Assembly: GCA_937958345.1 (NCBI GenBank)
Contig: CALGNW010000112.1
Coordinates: 1-18,777, forward strand
Direction of reading: 5' to 3'
Source: an uncultured Neomegalonema sp.
Lineage (GTDB): Bacteria > Pseudomonadota > Alphaproteobacteria > Rhodobacterales > Rhodobacteraceae
Length of the DNA stretch: 18,777 nt
The stretch's first letter is position 1. Each line of letters starts with the position of its first letter. This document shows, piece by piece, positions 7,434 through 18,208 of this stretch. The notes under the pieces were generated by a model. It ran no database searches, was not told the DNA's origin, and saw only the letters and a program-made list of their open reading frames with translations. A program made the position numbers and the translations under genes.

Positions 7434-9113
7434 GTGAAAGCCTCAAAGACAGATTTATTGTACCGTTTAAAATTGATCCGGCTCGGCGGTGCCTTCGGAC
7501 TCGCCGCGATTGTCTGCGGTGTTTCCGCAGTTGAAGCCCGTGAAATCGAGGAAGAGCCGCGCCCGGTCGCGGCGGAGCATCCGCGCGCAGCCGAAGCTAT
7601 TAACCAGTTTTATCTCGAACGCGGCCTGCAACCGTTCTGGCTTGGCCGGACAGATGGTATTCGCAATGTCGATTATCTGCTGGGCGCTTTGGGTAATGCC
7701 GCTTCGCACGGGTTGTCTCCGGAACGCTACGGTTACGATACGCTGTCAACCGATGTCGCGTTGCTCAATCCCGACAGTAACTTTGACGAGACGGCGCGCG
7801 TCGAACGTGCGCTCTCGGCGGCTTTTCTGCTTTATCTCGATGATCTGAGGGCAGGCGTTGCCGATCCCGAGGCCTTGAATCTCAAGGTGCATGTCGATCC
7901 TTCCCGTCCTGACCCGCTGCGCATGCTGCGCGAAACGGCTCAGATCAACAACGTGCCGGAAGTTTTGGAACAGATCGTTCCGACCGACCCGCGTTATCGC
8001 CAGTTGCGCGACGCCTTGAGCCGATTGATGAGTCAGTCGGCGCTAGGCGGTTGGGGCCCGACGGTTCCGGGGCGAGGCTTGAAGTTCGGCGAAACTTCGG
8101 TTGCGGCTGATACACTGCGCCGCCGCCTGATTGCGATGGGCGACCTTTCGCCCGAACCGGAATTGATGAGCAGTGATGCCTCGGCGGTATCGACCTACGA
8201 CGATCGCATGCGCGAGGCGGTTATCAAATTTCAGGACCGCCACGGCCTGACGGCTGACGGCATTGTCGGACCGGCTACGTTGCGCGCGCTGAACCAGCCG
8301 GTAACGCGCCGCATTGCTCAGGCGATGCTTAATCTCGAACGTATGCGCTGGCGTGCGAACCAGCGCCTTGGTCGCCGGATCGAGGTGAACCAGGCCGCTT
8401 TCCGGATGACGGTATTTGATGACGCGGACCTGCCGGTTCACGAATCCCGGGTTGTCGTCGGCAAGTCTGAACGCCGCCTGCAAACACCGGAATTTTCGCG
8501 CAAGATGAGCTACATGGTGCTCAATCCGCGATGGAATGTTCCGCGTAGCATTGTATCGCGCGAGTTTCTGCCCGCCGCGAAGGCCGATCCGACGTTTTTC
8601 GAACGTCAGAATATGGACCTCTACCGTCGCGGCAAAATCATCGACGCGACAAAGGATGTGAACTGGGACCAGATGACACCCGAGATTTTCGGGGCGCATT
8701 TCGGTGTTATTCAAAAGCCGGGCCCGGGAAACGCGCTTGGCAACGTGAAGTTCATGTTTCCCAACGGTCACAACATCTATCTGCATGATACCCCGTCCAA
8801 GCACCTGTTCTCTCAGGAAATGCGCGCACATTCCCACGGCTGTGTGCGGGTCGAACGACCCTTTGCGCTGGCGTGGCTGTTATTGTCCGAACAATCGGAT
8901 GATCCGGGCGTGATGATTGAAAATATTCTCGCGACCGGCGACGAAACCGAAGTCCCGCTGGAACGTCCGATTCCGATTCATCTGATCTATCTGACATCGT
9001 GGGTGGATCACACGGGTACTCTGCATTTCCGCGAGGATGTCTATGGCCGCGATGAGGCGCTGGCCCGTGCGCTTCACGCCGATGTTCAGGAACGTTTGAC
9101 CAGCGGCCTTTGA
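7434..9113 (+). CDS. YcbB-type L,D-transpeptidase
   Basis: Forms 3-3 cross-links in peptidoglycan in the periplasm. I place the start at GTG 7434 (559 residues): it has GGAG six bases upstream and gives a good signal peptide (KLIRLGGAFGLAAIVCGVSAVEA). The frame is open further upstream to 7209, but that would overlap the divergent peptidase gene. Order of domains: an N-terminal scaffold-like region with FYLERGLQPFWL at about 59-70, a peptidoglycan-binding domain at about 253-290 (FQDRHGLTADGIVGPATLRAL), and a YkuD catalytic domain at about 320-500. The catalytic motif is H466-S-H468-G469-C470-VRV, with H451 in YLHDTP. The layout matches E. coli YcbB (LdtD), whose gene also neighbours ycbK. 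Confidence 0.94.
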   Translation: MKASKTDLLYRLKLIRLGGAFGLAAIVCGVSAVEAREIEEEPRPVAAEHPRAAEAINQFYLERGLQPFWLGRTDGIRNVDYLLGALGNAASHGLSPERYGYDTLSTDVALLNPDSNFDETARVERALSAAFLLYLDDLRAGVADPEALNLKVHVDPSRPDPLRMLRETAQINNVPEVLEQIVPTDPRYRQLRDALSRLMSQSALGGWGPTVPGRGLKFGETSVAADTLRRRLIAMGDLSPEPELMSSDASAVSTYDDRMREAVIKFQDRHGLTADGIVGPATLRALNQPVTRRIAQAMLNLERMRWRANQRLGRRIEVNQAAFRMTVFDDADLPVHESRVVVGKSERRLQTPEFSRKMSYMVLNPRWNVPRSIVSREFLPAAKADPTFFERQNMDLYRRGKIIDATKDVNWDQMTPEIFGAHFGVIQKPGPGNALGNVKFMFPNGHNIYLHDTPSKHLFSQEMRAHSHGCVRVERPFALAWLLLSEQSDDPGVMIENILATGDETEVPLERPIPIHLIYLTSWVDHTGTLHFREDVYGRDEALARALHADVQERLTSGL

Positions 9114-9191
9114 AGCAAGGCACTATGATACGCCTTCCGGTCGGAGTATTCCTGTCACAGTCCGCGTCCTCGCAACTGTTGGAAACACGTT

Positions 9192-10283
9192 ATGCCGAAC
9201 CTGACCGTCGAAGCCCTTGCCAAGGCTCTTGCCGCTTCTTTCGAAGGTGACGGTTCAGTCGTTGTATCCAGACCGGTTCATCCGGGCGATGCCGGGGCCG
9301 AGGGCACGATTGCGGTGGCGACGTCGCCGGAATTTGTGGCCCAGCTGGAGGGCGCTCATGTTGCTTTGCTGGCCGAGGGCGCAGATTGGCGCGCGTACGG
9401 TCTAAAAGCTGCAATTTTTGTTGGCCGACCGCGATATGCTTTGTCAGGGGTGACGACGGTTTTCACACCGGAAATCAGTCTCGAGTCGGGCGTCCATCCC
9501 ACCGCGTTTGTTGATCCGGCTGCAACGTTAGGCGAGGGCGCAGCGATCGGGCCTTTTGTTTATATCGGCGCGGGCGCATCTGTCGGCGCGAAGGCACGTA
9601 TTCTCTCCCATGTATCGGTTGGCGCTGATGCCGTGGTCGGTGATGATGCACTTATCCATGCTGGCGTTCGTATCGCCGAGCGAGTCACCATCGGCGACCG
9701 GGCTATTATCCATCAGAACGCGGTTATCGGCGCTGACGGATTCTCGTTTGTCACGCCGCAAATGGGGGCGGTCGAAGCCGCGAAGGCCGGCGCCGGTTCG
9801 CACTCGGGAACACAAAACACATCGTTGGCGCGCATTCACTCTCTTGGGGCGGTGACCCTCGGCGATGACGTTGAGATCGGCGCGGGTACGACGATTGATC
9901 GCGGTACACTGACCGATACCCGTGTCGGAGACGGCACGAAACTCGATAATCAGGTGCAGATCGGACATAACGTGCAGATCGGGCGGACCTGTATGCTGTG
10001 TGCTCAGGTCGGGGTCGCCGGCAGCGCGGTAATCGGGGATCGCGTGGTGCTGGGCGGCAAGGTCGGTGTTGCCGACCATATCAAAATCGGCTCTGACGTT
10101 TTGGTTGGGGCGGCCTCGGCGGTGGCGACGAACATAGCCCCGCGCAACATTATGATGGGCGTTCCTGCGGTAAAGCGCGACGAGGCCCTGCGTGGCATCA
10201 TGGCCCAGCGACGCCTCCCCCGTCTGTTCGACACGGTGGATGCACTAAAGAAGAGGCTTTCGGCACTGGACGGGGGCCGCTAA
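9192..10283 (+). CDS. lpxD: UDP-3-O-acylglucosamine N-acyltransferase
   Basis: Adds the second 3-hydroxyacyl chain, from acyl-ACP, to UDP-3-O-acyl-glucosamine in lipid A synthesis. The 363 residues show an N-terminal uridine-binding domain (to about 100), then a left-handed beta-helix of hexapeptide repeats (about 100-315) and a C-terminal helical tail. The catalytic His is H259 in DNQVQIGHNVQIG, and the QNAVIGADGFSF stretch at 175-186 is conserved. Residues about 187-216 form a longer connecting segment than in E. coli. The ACP and ketoacyl synthase genes follow closely. Rhodobacterales usually keep lpxD beside bamA, fabZ and lpxA, so this may be a second copy, but that cannot be tested here. 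Confidence 0.95.
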   Translation: MPNLTVEALAKALAASFEGDGSVVVSRPVHPGDAGAEGTIAVATSPEFVAQLEGAHVALLAEGADWRAYGLKAAIFVGRPRYALSGVTTVFTPEISLESGVHPTAFVDPAATLGEGAAIGPFVYIGAGASVGAKARILSHVSVGADAVVGDDALIHAGVRIAERVTIGDRAIIHQNAVIGADGFSFVTPQMGAVEAAKAGAGSHSGTQNTSLARIHSLGAVTLGDDVEIGAGTTIDRGTLTDTRVGDGTKLDNQVQIGHNVQIGRTCMLCAQVGVAGSAVIGDRVVLGGKVGVADHIKIGSDVLVGAASAVATNIAPRNIMMGVPAVKRDEALRGIMAQRRLPRLFDTVDALKKRLSALDGGR

Positions 10284-10311
10284 GACAGACCGGCAACCGG
10301 AGAAGACGGAC

Positions 10312-10575
10312 ATGAGCGACACGACACTCGATAAAGTGCGGACCATCATCGCTGAACAGGCCATGATTGATGTCGCCGAGGTTAAGCCCGAATCGACACT
10401 GTCAGATTTGGGGGTGGATTCTCTCGGGCTGGTCGAAATCGTCTTTGCGATTGAAGAAGAGTTTGACGTCACAGTGCCCTTCAACGCCAATGACCCGAGC
10501 GCATCCGAGTTTGATATTTCATCAGTTCAAGCCGCCGTAGACGGCGTTGAAAAGCTGCGCGCCGATCAGGCATGA
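10312..10575 (+). CDS. Acyl carrier protein, specialised type
   Basis: An 87-residue acidic carrier protein. The phosphopantetheine attachment Ser37 lies in LGVDSLGLVEIVFAIEEEF, which matches the ACP consensus D-S-L. The C-terminal half has FDISSVQAAVDGVEKL in place of the usual general AcpP end, and the helix II residues differ from AcpP, so this is probably a dedicated carrier like AcpXL rather than the housekeeping one. It lies 28 bases after lpxD and its stop overlaps the ketoacyl synthase start, so the two are coupled. The role in lipid A acyl supply is inferred from this setting. Confidence 0.93.
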   Translation: MSDTTLDKVRTIIAEQAMIDVAEVKPESTLSDLGVDSLGLVEIVFAIEEEFDVTVPFNANDPSASEFDISSVQAAVDGVEKLRADQA

Positions 10576-11789
10576 GTGTGCGCCGGATCGTTGTTACAGG
10601 ACAGGGCGTTGTTTCGGCTCTCGGCCTGACTGCGGACGCTCATATCGAGGCATTGCGCAACGGAGTTTGCGGGATTAGCCCGATTGAATTGATCCCCACC
10701 GATAACCTCACCATCGGCATCGCTGCCGAAGCAAAAACCTTCAGGGCCGAAGATTATTTCGGACGCAGCGAGATTGCCTTGCGGGATCGGGTGACCCAGA
10801 TGGCTACGGTGGCCGCGAAAGAGGCGATTGCGCAATCCGGCATCGTATTCGAGGGAGTGTTGGGCGAGCGTACCGCCACGATTCTCGGCACATCCATGGG
10901 CGGTCAGCATACGCAGGACGATAACTACCGGCTTGTTTACGGTGAGGGAAAAACGCGGGTTCACCCGTTTCTTGTGCCGCGTCTGATGGCGAATGCTCCG
11001 GTGTCCTGGGTCAGCATGGACCATGGCCTCCGGGGGCCAGCCTATTCGATTTCCACGGCCTGCGCGTCCTCAAACCATGCCATCGGCCAGGCTTTTCATC
11101 TCATACGCTCTGGAGGGGCGGATGCCGCTGTGACCGGCGGCGCGGAAAGCGGTCTGACATGGGGCGTTCTCAAAGGATGGGAGGGCTTGCGCGTCATGTC
11201 GAAGACGGCTTGCCGCCCGTTCTCGAAAACCCGCGATGGCATGGTACAGGGCGAGGGCGCTGCAATCCTTGTGCTTGAAGAGCTGGAAATGGCCAAAGCG
11301 CGCGGCGCAAATATTCTGGGCGAAATCGTTGGTTTCGGAAGCAGTGCCGATGCCGGCGACATCGTTCAGCCGTCACTTGAAGGCGCAACGCGGGCCATGC
11401 GTTCGGCTCTCTCGGACGGGGGGGTGAATCCCACAGAGGTTGCTTATGTGAATGCTCATGGTACGGCGACCGCGATGAATGATCGTACTGAATGTGCGGC
11501 GCTTCGGAATGTTTTTGGCGCGCATGCCGATGCGCTGGCGGTATCGTCGACCAAATCGGCCCACGGTCATTGCATCGGTGCGGCCGGTGCGCTCGAAATG
11601 GTCGCGACATTGTCGGCGTTACAAGGAATTCTGCCTCCGACAATCGGATATGAAGAACCGGATCCCGACTGCGATCTGAATGTCGTCCCCAACACCGCGC
11701 AGCAGCGCGCGGTCAGTGTTGCAATGTCGAATTCTTTTGCGTTCGGCGGATTGAATGCGGTTGTGGTCGTAAAACGCTGGCAAGGCTGA
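10572..11789 (+). CDS. Beta-ketoacyl-ACP synthase, FabF type
   Basis: A 405-residue condensing enzyme that extends acyl-ACP with malonyl-ACP. The Cys-His-His triad is complete: C164 in STACASSNHAIG, H296 in VNAHGTAT and H331 in TKSAHGHCIGAAG, with the gatekeeper-region motif CRPFSKTRDGMVQGEGA at 214-230 and NSFAFGG near 387-393. Its start overlaps the ACP stop (ATGA at 10572-10575), which implies a dedicated partner ACP. General FabF proteins usually have GMVTPLG at the N-terminus; here it is GVVSALGLT, as in AcpXL-associated synthases. I infer a role in making unusual or long acyl chains for lipid A; a general fatty-acid role is the alternative. Confidence 0.92.
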   Translation: MSVRRIVVTGQGVVSALGLTADAHIEALRNGVCGISPIELIPTDNLTIGIAAEAKTFRAEDYFGRSEIALRDRVTQMATVAAKEAIAQSGIVFEGVLGERTATILGTSMGGQHTQDDNYRLVYGEGKTRVHPFLVPRLMANAPVSWVSMDHGLRGPAYSISTACASSNHAIGQAFHLIRSGGADAAVTGGAESGLTWGVLKGWEGLRVMSKTACRPFSKTRDGMVQGEGAAILVLEELEMAKARGANILGEIVGFGSSADAGDIVQPSLEGATRAMRSALSDGGVNPTEVAYVNAHGTATAMNDRTECAALRNVFGAHADALAVSSTKSAHGHCIGAAGALEMVATLSALQGILPPTIGYEEPDPDCDLNVVPNTAQQRAVSVAMSNSFAFGGLNAVVVVKRWQG

Positions 11790-11808
11790 CGCGGTATTTC
11801 CGGGCCTT

Positions 11809-12369
11809 TTAGAACGACTCGAACGCGGCGGTAAATCCGGCAAGCGAAATTGGAATTTGGACAGGCCGTTCCGGTCCGCCGAACACAACGATATAGGCCG
11901 TCGAACCTGCCTTCATATCGCCCAGCATTTTGGCAGAGATCGGGGCGCGAACGACGCAACCCTCGTCGATACACCGCTCGTAGGGTGCGGCTTTGGCGGG
12001 CGCCTCATCAACCTTCAGGCCCAGCCCTCCGGGTAAGTATACGCCCAACGGAACCACAATCTCTGCGAAAGCTTCGATGGGCTCTCCGTTCTCGCCAGCC
12101 AGTCCTTGGGGTTTAACGATGGTGAAAACAGCATCTGCGGATTGCTCGGAGCGGCGGTGCAACTGCGTCATGACGCAATCGGTTTCGGTGATGCAGCGGA
12201 TCTCCCAATCGCCATACGTGGCGCGCAGCGTCGGGGCGGATGGTTGCGGGTCGTAGACAACCTCGGGTGCAGCCTCGGTTGAAAGGGGTTGAGTTTCCAG
12301 CGGCAGCGTTTGCTGCGCAAGTGCAGGTGTCGAAAGGACCGCACAAAGGGCGGCAAAACTGCGGGTCAC
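11809..12369 (-). CDS. IalB-family (invasion-associated locus B) periplasmic protein
   Basis: A 186-residue exported protein of the IalB family, common in alphaproteobacteria and of uncertain molecular role. I place the start at GTG 12369: GGAG lies six bases upstream on the minus strand, and it gives a clean signal peptide MTRSFAALCAVLSTPALA. Extension to 12426 would put 19 residues before it. The family hallmarks are YGDWEIRCI with C59 and C65 (an expected disulphide), then PLGVYLPGGLGLKVDE (107-122), C133/C138 in ERCIDEGC and the end GFTAAFESF. The Pro/Glu-rich linker at 20-46 is typical. It is convergent with the ketoacyl synthase gene, 19 bases apart. Confidence 0.92.
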   Translation of the reverse strand: MTRSFAALCAVLSTPALAQQTLPLETQPLSTEAAPEVVYDPQPSAPTLRATYGDWEIRCITETDCVMTQLHRRSEQSADAVFTIVKPQGLAGENGEPIEAFAEIVVPLGVYLPGGLGLKVDEAPAKAAPYERCIDEGCVVRAPISAKMLGDMKAGSTAYIVVFGGPERPVQIPISLAGFTAAFESF

Positions 12370-12442
12370 GGCGATCTCCAACAAATGCGATTGGACCGGA
12401 AATATCATTTCCCGACCCAAGCGCAATGCATGATACCGCTCG

Positions 12443-12943
12443 TTACTGTCCGCCGAAGGCCGATTTGAGGCGCTGATGCGACGTCACCACAGGATTGCCG
12501 TGGCTTGCGCCCGGCAGCGGGTCGCCGAAAATATGAAGGACCTGACCCGACTGTCGGTGTGCCTGAGCCTCTGGTGCTGCATTGCCCGACTCCTGAACCA
12601 GCATGTCTAGTTGGCGCACCCTCGTATGCAGACGATCAACCGCTTGCGCGTATTTCCGCAGCTTGCTGCTGACAGCGCCCTGATCGATTCCGACAATCGA
12701 GACAGGCTCGCCCAGTGCGTTGCGGTTGTCGTCGCGCATCCGCTCGGTCAGCCAGTTAAAGATGGCCATCAGCATCCAGTCGACCCGCGTCAGAGTCATT
12801 GCTGCATCGGTATTGAGGCAGGCTTCGTCCGCGTGGTCTGTAGACGAATCGAGCAAGTCGATTGTCTCGTGCATCATGTGGCGTAGGACCCGCGCGTCGA
12901 TACGTGGTGTGCCGGTCTGCGCGATCTGCATGTCGTCTTGCAT
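12443..12943 (-). CDS. Hypothetical helical protein
   Basis: A 166-residue protein without signal peptide. I do not recognise it. The body is strongly helical (RVLRHMMHETIDLLDSS, then WMLMAIFNWLTERMRDD and KYAQAVDRLHTRVRQLDML), suggesting a coiled or bundle fold, followed by a disordered Gly/Pro/His-rich tail from about residue 120. The start is well supported: the minus strand has GGGGGA seven bases before the ATG. It lies 73 bases upstream of the IalB gene on the same strand, and 103 bases downstream of the receiver-like gene, so all three may share a transcript. Confidence 0.72.
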   Translation of the reverse strand: MQDDMQIAQTGTPRIDARVLRHMMHETIDLLDSSTDHADEACLNTDAAMTLTRVDWMLMAIFNWLTERMRDDNRNALGEPVSIVGIDQGAVSSKLRKYAQAVDRLHTRVRQLDMLVQESGNAAPEAQAHRQSGQVLHIFGDPLPGASHGNPVVTSHQRLKSAFGGQ

Positions 12944-13046
12944 TATGAAATCCCCCGATTTCTGTTCTGGGGATCACTCTACTGTAAGGCGCTTAATTAA
13001 GTCTGGTGGATGCGGAAAATTGTCGATGTTTTACAGCGTTTTATCT
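12944..13046. other. Intergenic spacer with TTAATTAA palindrome
   Basis: A 103-base spacer between two minus-strand genes. It contains CTTAATTAAG (12992-13001), a perfect 10-bp palindrome, which may be part of a minus-strand promoter for the downstream gene. Nothing else recognised. Confidence 0.25.
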
Positions 13047-13538
13047 TCAGAATGTCGCGAGTCTGCGTTGCAGGCCCGGAAATCTGGCGAGCGTTTCCTG
13101 CAAGGCCGCACCCGAGCGCGACAGGCGTTGCGACAGCGTTGCCGGTCCCTCAAGTGACAGCAGAATCCGCGTCCGCAGAGCGTTCATATTCAGCGGCGTT
13201 GTCGGGATAAGATGAGCGTTTCCGGCCTTTTGGCACAGCGAGATCTTCAGATTGCTGACGGTGTCGGACAAGAGCAGCAGGGTCGGTCCGGTTCCGCCGT
13301 GGACGATCCGCTCCAGCGCCATCGCCTCTCCGCCCTCGTCCCACGGGCAGATGAAAAGTGTCGTTTTTTCAGGTAAAACCCGCGCGGAAGGCTCGCAAAA
13401 CCCTGGAAAGGCTGATGCAAGCGAGGGAAAACTCCCGACATCCAGCTTGGATGACGTGTTGGTCAACAGCGTCAGCGCCCGCCGACGGCTTTCATCGGCA
13501 TCGATGATGATGACGGGAGCATTTTGGGTTGCAGTCAT
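13047..13538 (-). CDS. Degenerate receiver-domain (pseudo-receiver) protein
   Basis: A 163-residue cytoplasmic protein whose first 130 residues follow the response-regulator receiver pattern: APVIIIDADESRRRALTLL as strand 1 and helix 1, TLFICPWDEGG as strand 3, TLLLLSDT as strand 4 and NAHLIPTTPLN as strand 5. The acidic pair D13/D15-E16 is present, but the phospho-acceptor position appears to be C64 and the conserved Lys before the last Pro appears to be Thr. It therefore probably does not receive phosphate in the usual way. The remaining 30 residues (SQRLSRSGAALQETLARFPG) form a helix with no DNA-binding domain. It is a stand-alone regulator or adaptor by inference. Codon use is normal; the frame is intact. 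Confidence 0.72.
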   Translation of the reverse strand: MTATQNAPVIIIDADESRRRALTLLTNTSSKLDVGSFPSLASAFPGFCEPSARVLPEKTTLFICPWDEGGEAMALERIVHGGTGPTLLLLSDTVSNLKISLCQKAGNAHLIPTTPLNMNALRTRILLSLEGPATLSQRLSRSGAALQETLARFPGLQRRLATF

Positions 13539-13977
13539 ACAGCTTACCTTTTTGACGGGTGCGGCATTGCCGCGCCTTTACACGGCAAAAGGTAAACAAG
13601 CGTGGTTAACGTTTTCTGAATTGAGCGCAGACCGAACTTTTGGCGGCAGGCATTTCAAAACAAAAAGCTTCTCGAGTTATCCCCCGATTCCTCCCGAGGA
13701 AACTGCCGGCCAATCGTTAAAAATACTTGCGATTGTGTTAAAATCCGGGCTAAAGATTGCGCCTGGTGGGGAGTTAAACGCTACATCTAGTGGGTCACTG
13801 CGATTTCAGCAAGAAATCGCGGGAACGCTGGGCTGGTGTCCTTACCCTGTACATTAAACAACAGTTTCCGGCGCTGTGCGGTTGCACAGGGTGGCCGGAT
13901 TCGGGGAAAAACAGGCGCGCCGCCGGTGAAAGCAGGCTGGCGGAAGAGCAGCGCGCCGCCTTGAGGGAGTGACATCA
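13539..13977. promoter_or_regulatory. Regulatory region and structured leader of nrdJ
   Basis: This 439-base gap serves the minus-strand receiver-like gene at its left and nrdJ at its right. Seen in sequence: an inverted repeat CAATCG/CGATTG (13711-13735); a -35-like TTGCGA (13727-13732) with a weak TAAAGA (13751); CTACATCTAG (13781-13790), which resembles an NrdR box; a perfect 8-bp hairpin GCGATTTC/GAAATCGC (13800-13820); and a nested hairpin 13868-13898 (CCGGC/GCCGG enclosing CTGTGC/GCACAG). A GGCGCGC/GCGCGCC pairing (13914-13957) comes right before the GAGGGAG ribosome binding site (13963-13969). I do not see the cobalamin riboswitch core. Confidence 0.45.
13778..13793. promoter_or_regulatory. 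Possible NrdR-type operator upstream of nrdJ
   Basis: CTACATCTAG (13781-13790) matches a C-W-A-N-A-T-N-W-A-G dyad at eight of ten palindrome positions, and TG follows. NrdR represses ribonucleotide reductase genes in many bacteria through boxes of this shape, usually in pairs. I find only one here, so the call is tentative. Confidence 0.3.
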
Positions 13978-17649
<3,672 letters not shown>

Positions 17650-17660
17650 GGATTTTATCT

Positions 17661-17693
17661 ATTCTAGTCGCACTTTTTGTGCGGCTAGAATTT
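17661..17693 (+). terminator. Terminator after nrdJ
   Basis: A 13-bp stem, ATTCTAGTCGCAC (17661-17673) with GTGCGGCTAGAAT (17679-17691), contains a single G-U pair and a TTTTT loop. Its downstream T-run is short (17691-17693), but the stem is long and begins 11 bases after the stop. It could also work in the other direction, because A-rich bases do not precede it strongly. Confidence 0.65.
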
Positions 17694-17741
17694 ACGGACT
17701 GTAACAAAAACACGGAAAGGAACCTAATCGTGGATTACGAA

Positions 17742-17785
17742 CCCCCTAAAGATAGGGGGGATTTGAGCGGCCACTCAATCCCCCC
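17742..17785 (+). promoter_or_regulatory. Two overlapping, mutually exclusive hairpins
   Basis: Hairpin 1 pairs CCCCCTA (17742-17748) with TAGGGGG (17753-17759) around AAGA. Hairpin 2 pairs GGGGGGATT-T-GAG (17755-17767, one bulged T) with CTCAATCCCCCC (17774-17785) around CGGCCA, giving 12 base pairs. Both use the same G-run at 17755-17760, so only one can form. This is the layout of an attenuator or switch and lies 38 bases upstream of the ATG of the zinc-ribbon gene. If translation starts at GTG 17730 instead, the hairpins lie inside the coding sequence. Confidence 0.4.
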
Positions 17786-17822
17786 TCTCCAAGCATTTAA
17801 AACCAGCAAGAGGCTTCACGCT

Positions 17823-18167
17823 ATGAAGACCAACGATAACATCGCTGATATGTGCACAAATGCACGCTCGTTTCGTGACGTCAAGCAAACCATTTTTCAA
17901 GCTTTCGATTCACTTGAGATCAACGTTCAAAAGAGACTGCTGAACGATCTTAGTAAGATTTTGAATCAGGGCGTTGGAAAGAAATGCCAAACTGAATCGG
18001 TCCACAGCTCTTACGCCAAATTTCCGGAGCTTGTTCACAAATTCGCCCACAGGGCGGGCACGCTTTGTGCGTCGAATCACCGCTGCCCTGATTGTAAGAA
18101 TGGGTTGACCGGCGACGGTCGCGGCAAGCTCTGCATGGCCTGCGGATATAGCGACGATTGCGCTTAG
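17823..18167 (+). CDS. Small protein with C-terminal zinc ribbon
   Basis: A 114-residue protein from ATG 17823. The N-terminal part is helical (MKTNDNIADMCTNARSF, VKQTIFQAFDSLEINVQKRLLNDLSKIL). The C-terminal region (about 88-114) holds CPDC and CMAC, two Cys pairs spaced like a treble-clef or zinc-ribbon site, in RCPDCKNGLTGDGRGKLCMAC. No family recognised. A longer form from GTG 17730 (145 residues) has a better-looking AAGGAA site seven bases upstream, but its extra 31 codons run through the two G/C-rich hairpins. I prefer the shorter form with moderate certainty. Codon use is more A/T-rich than nrdJ, which hints at acquisition or weak expression. Function unknown; RNA or DNA binding is possible. 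Confidence 0.6.
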   Translation: MKTNDNIADMCTNARSFRDVKQTIFQAFDSLEINVQKRLLNDLSKILNQGVGKKCQTESVHSSYAKFPELVHKFAHRAGTLCASNHRCPDCKNGLTGDGRGKLCMACGYSDDCA

Positions 18168-18175
18168 GAACGAGC

Positions 18176-18200
18176 GAAGCCCAAGCATCGCTTGGGCTTC
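18176..18200 (+). terminator. Hairpin after the zinc-ribbon gene
   Basis: Perfect 11-bp stem GAAGCCCAAGC (18176-18186) and GCTTGGGCTTC (18190-18200) with an ATC loop, eight bases past the stop codon. It has no T-tract, so it may be a transcript-end stabiliser, a bidirectional hairpin or part of the adjoining structured element. Confidence 0.4.
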
Positions 18201-18208
18201 CAACTCTA

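Noticed and set aside
9096..9129. Promoter before lpxD (TTGACC and TATGAT)
   Set aside because: The spacing of 22 bases is too wide for a standard sigma-70 promoter.
12370..12426. Longer IalB-family start
   Set aside because: It puts 19 residues before a normal signal peptide, whereas GTG 12369 has GGAG six bases upstream.
13606..13620. CtrA-like site (TTAA, seven bases, TGAA)
   Set aside because: The second half matches only three of four bases, and it is a single copy near one gene, as expected by chance.
13790..13972. 60-codon frame in the nrdJ leader ending just before its ribosome binding site
   Set aside because: It has no ribosome binding site and no recognisable protein, and it coincides with strong RNA hairpins. 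A leader peptide is not excluded, but I cannot support it.
13969..13977. GTG start of nrdJ
   Set aside because: It lies in the ribosome binding site used for ATG 13978.
13539..13977. Cobalamin riboswitch upstream of nrdJ
   Set aside because: The core motif with CCCCGC and the B12 box could not be found. In addition, B12 switches normally repress B12-independent genes, whereas this enzyme needs B12.
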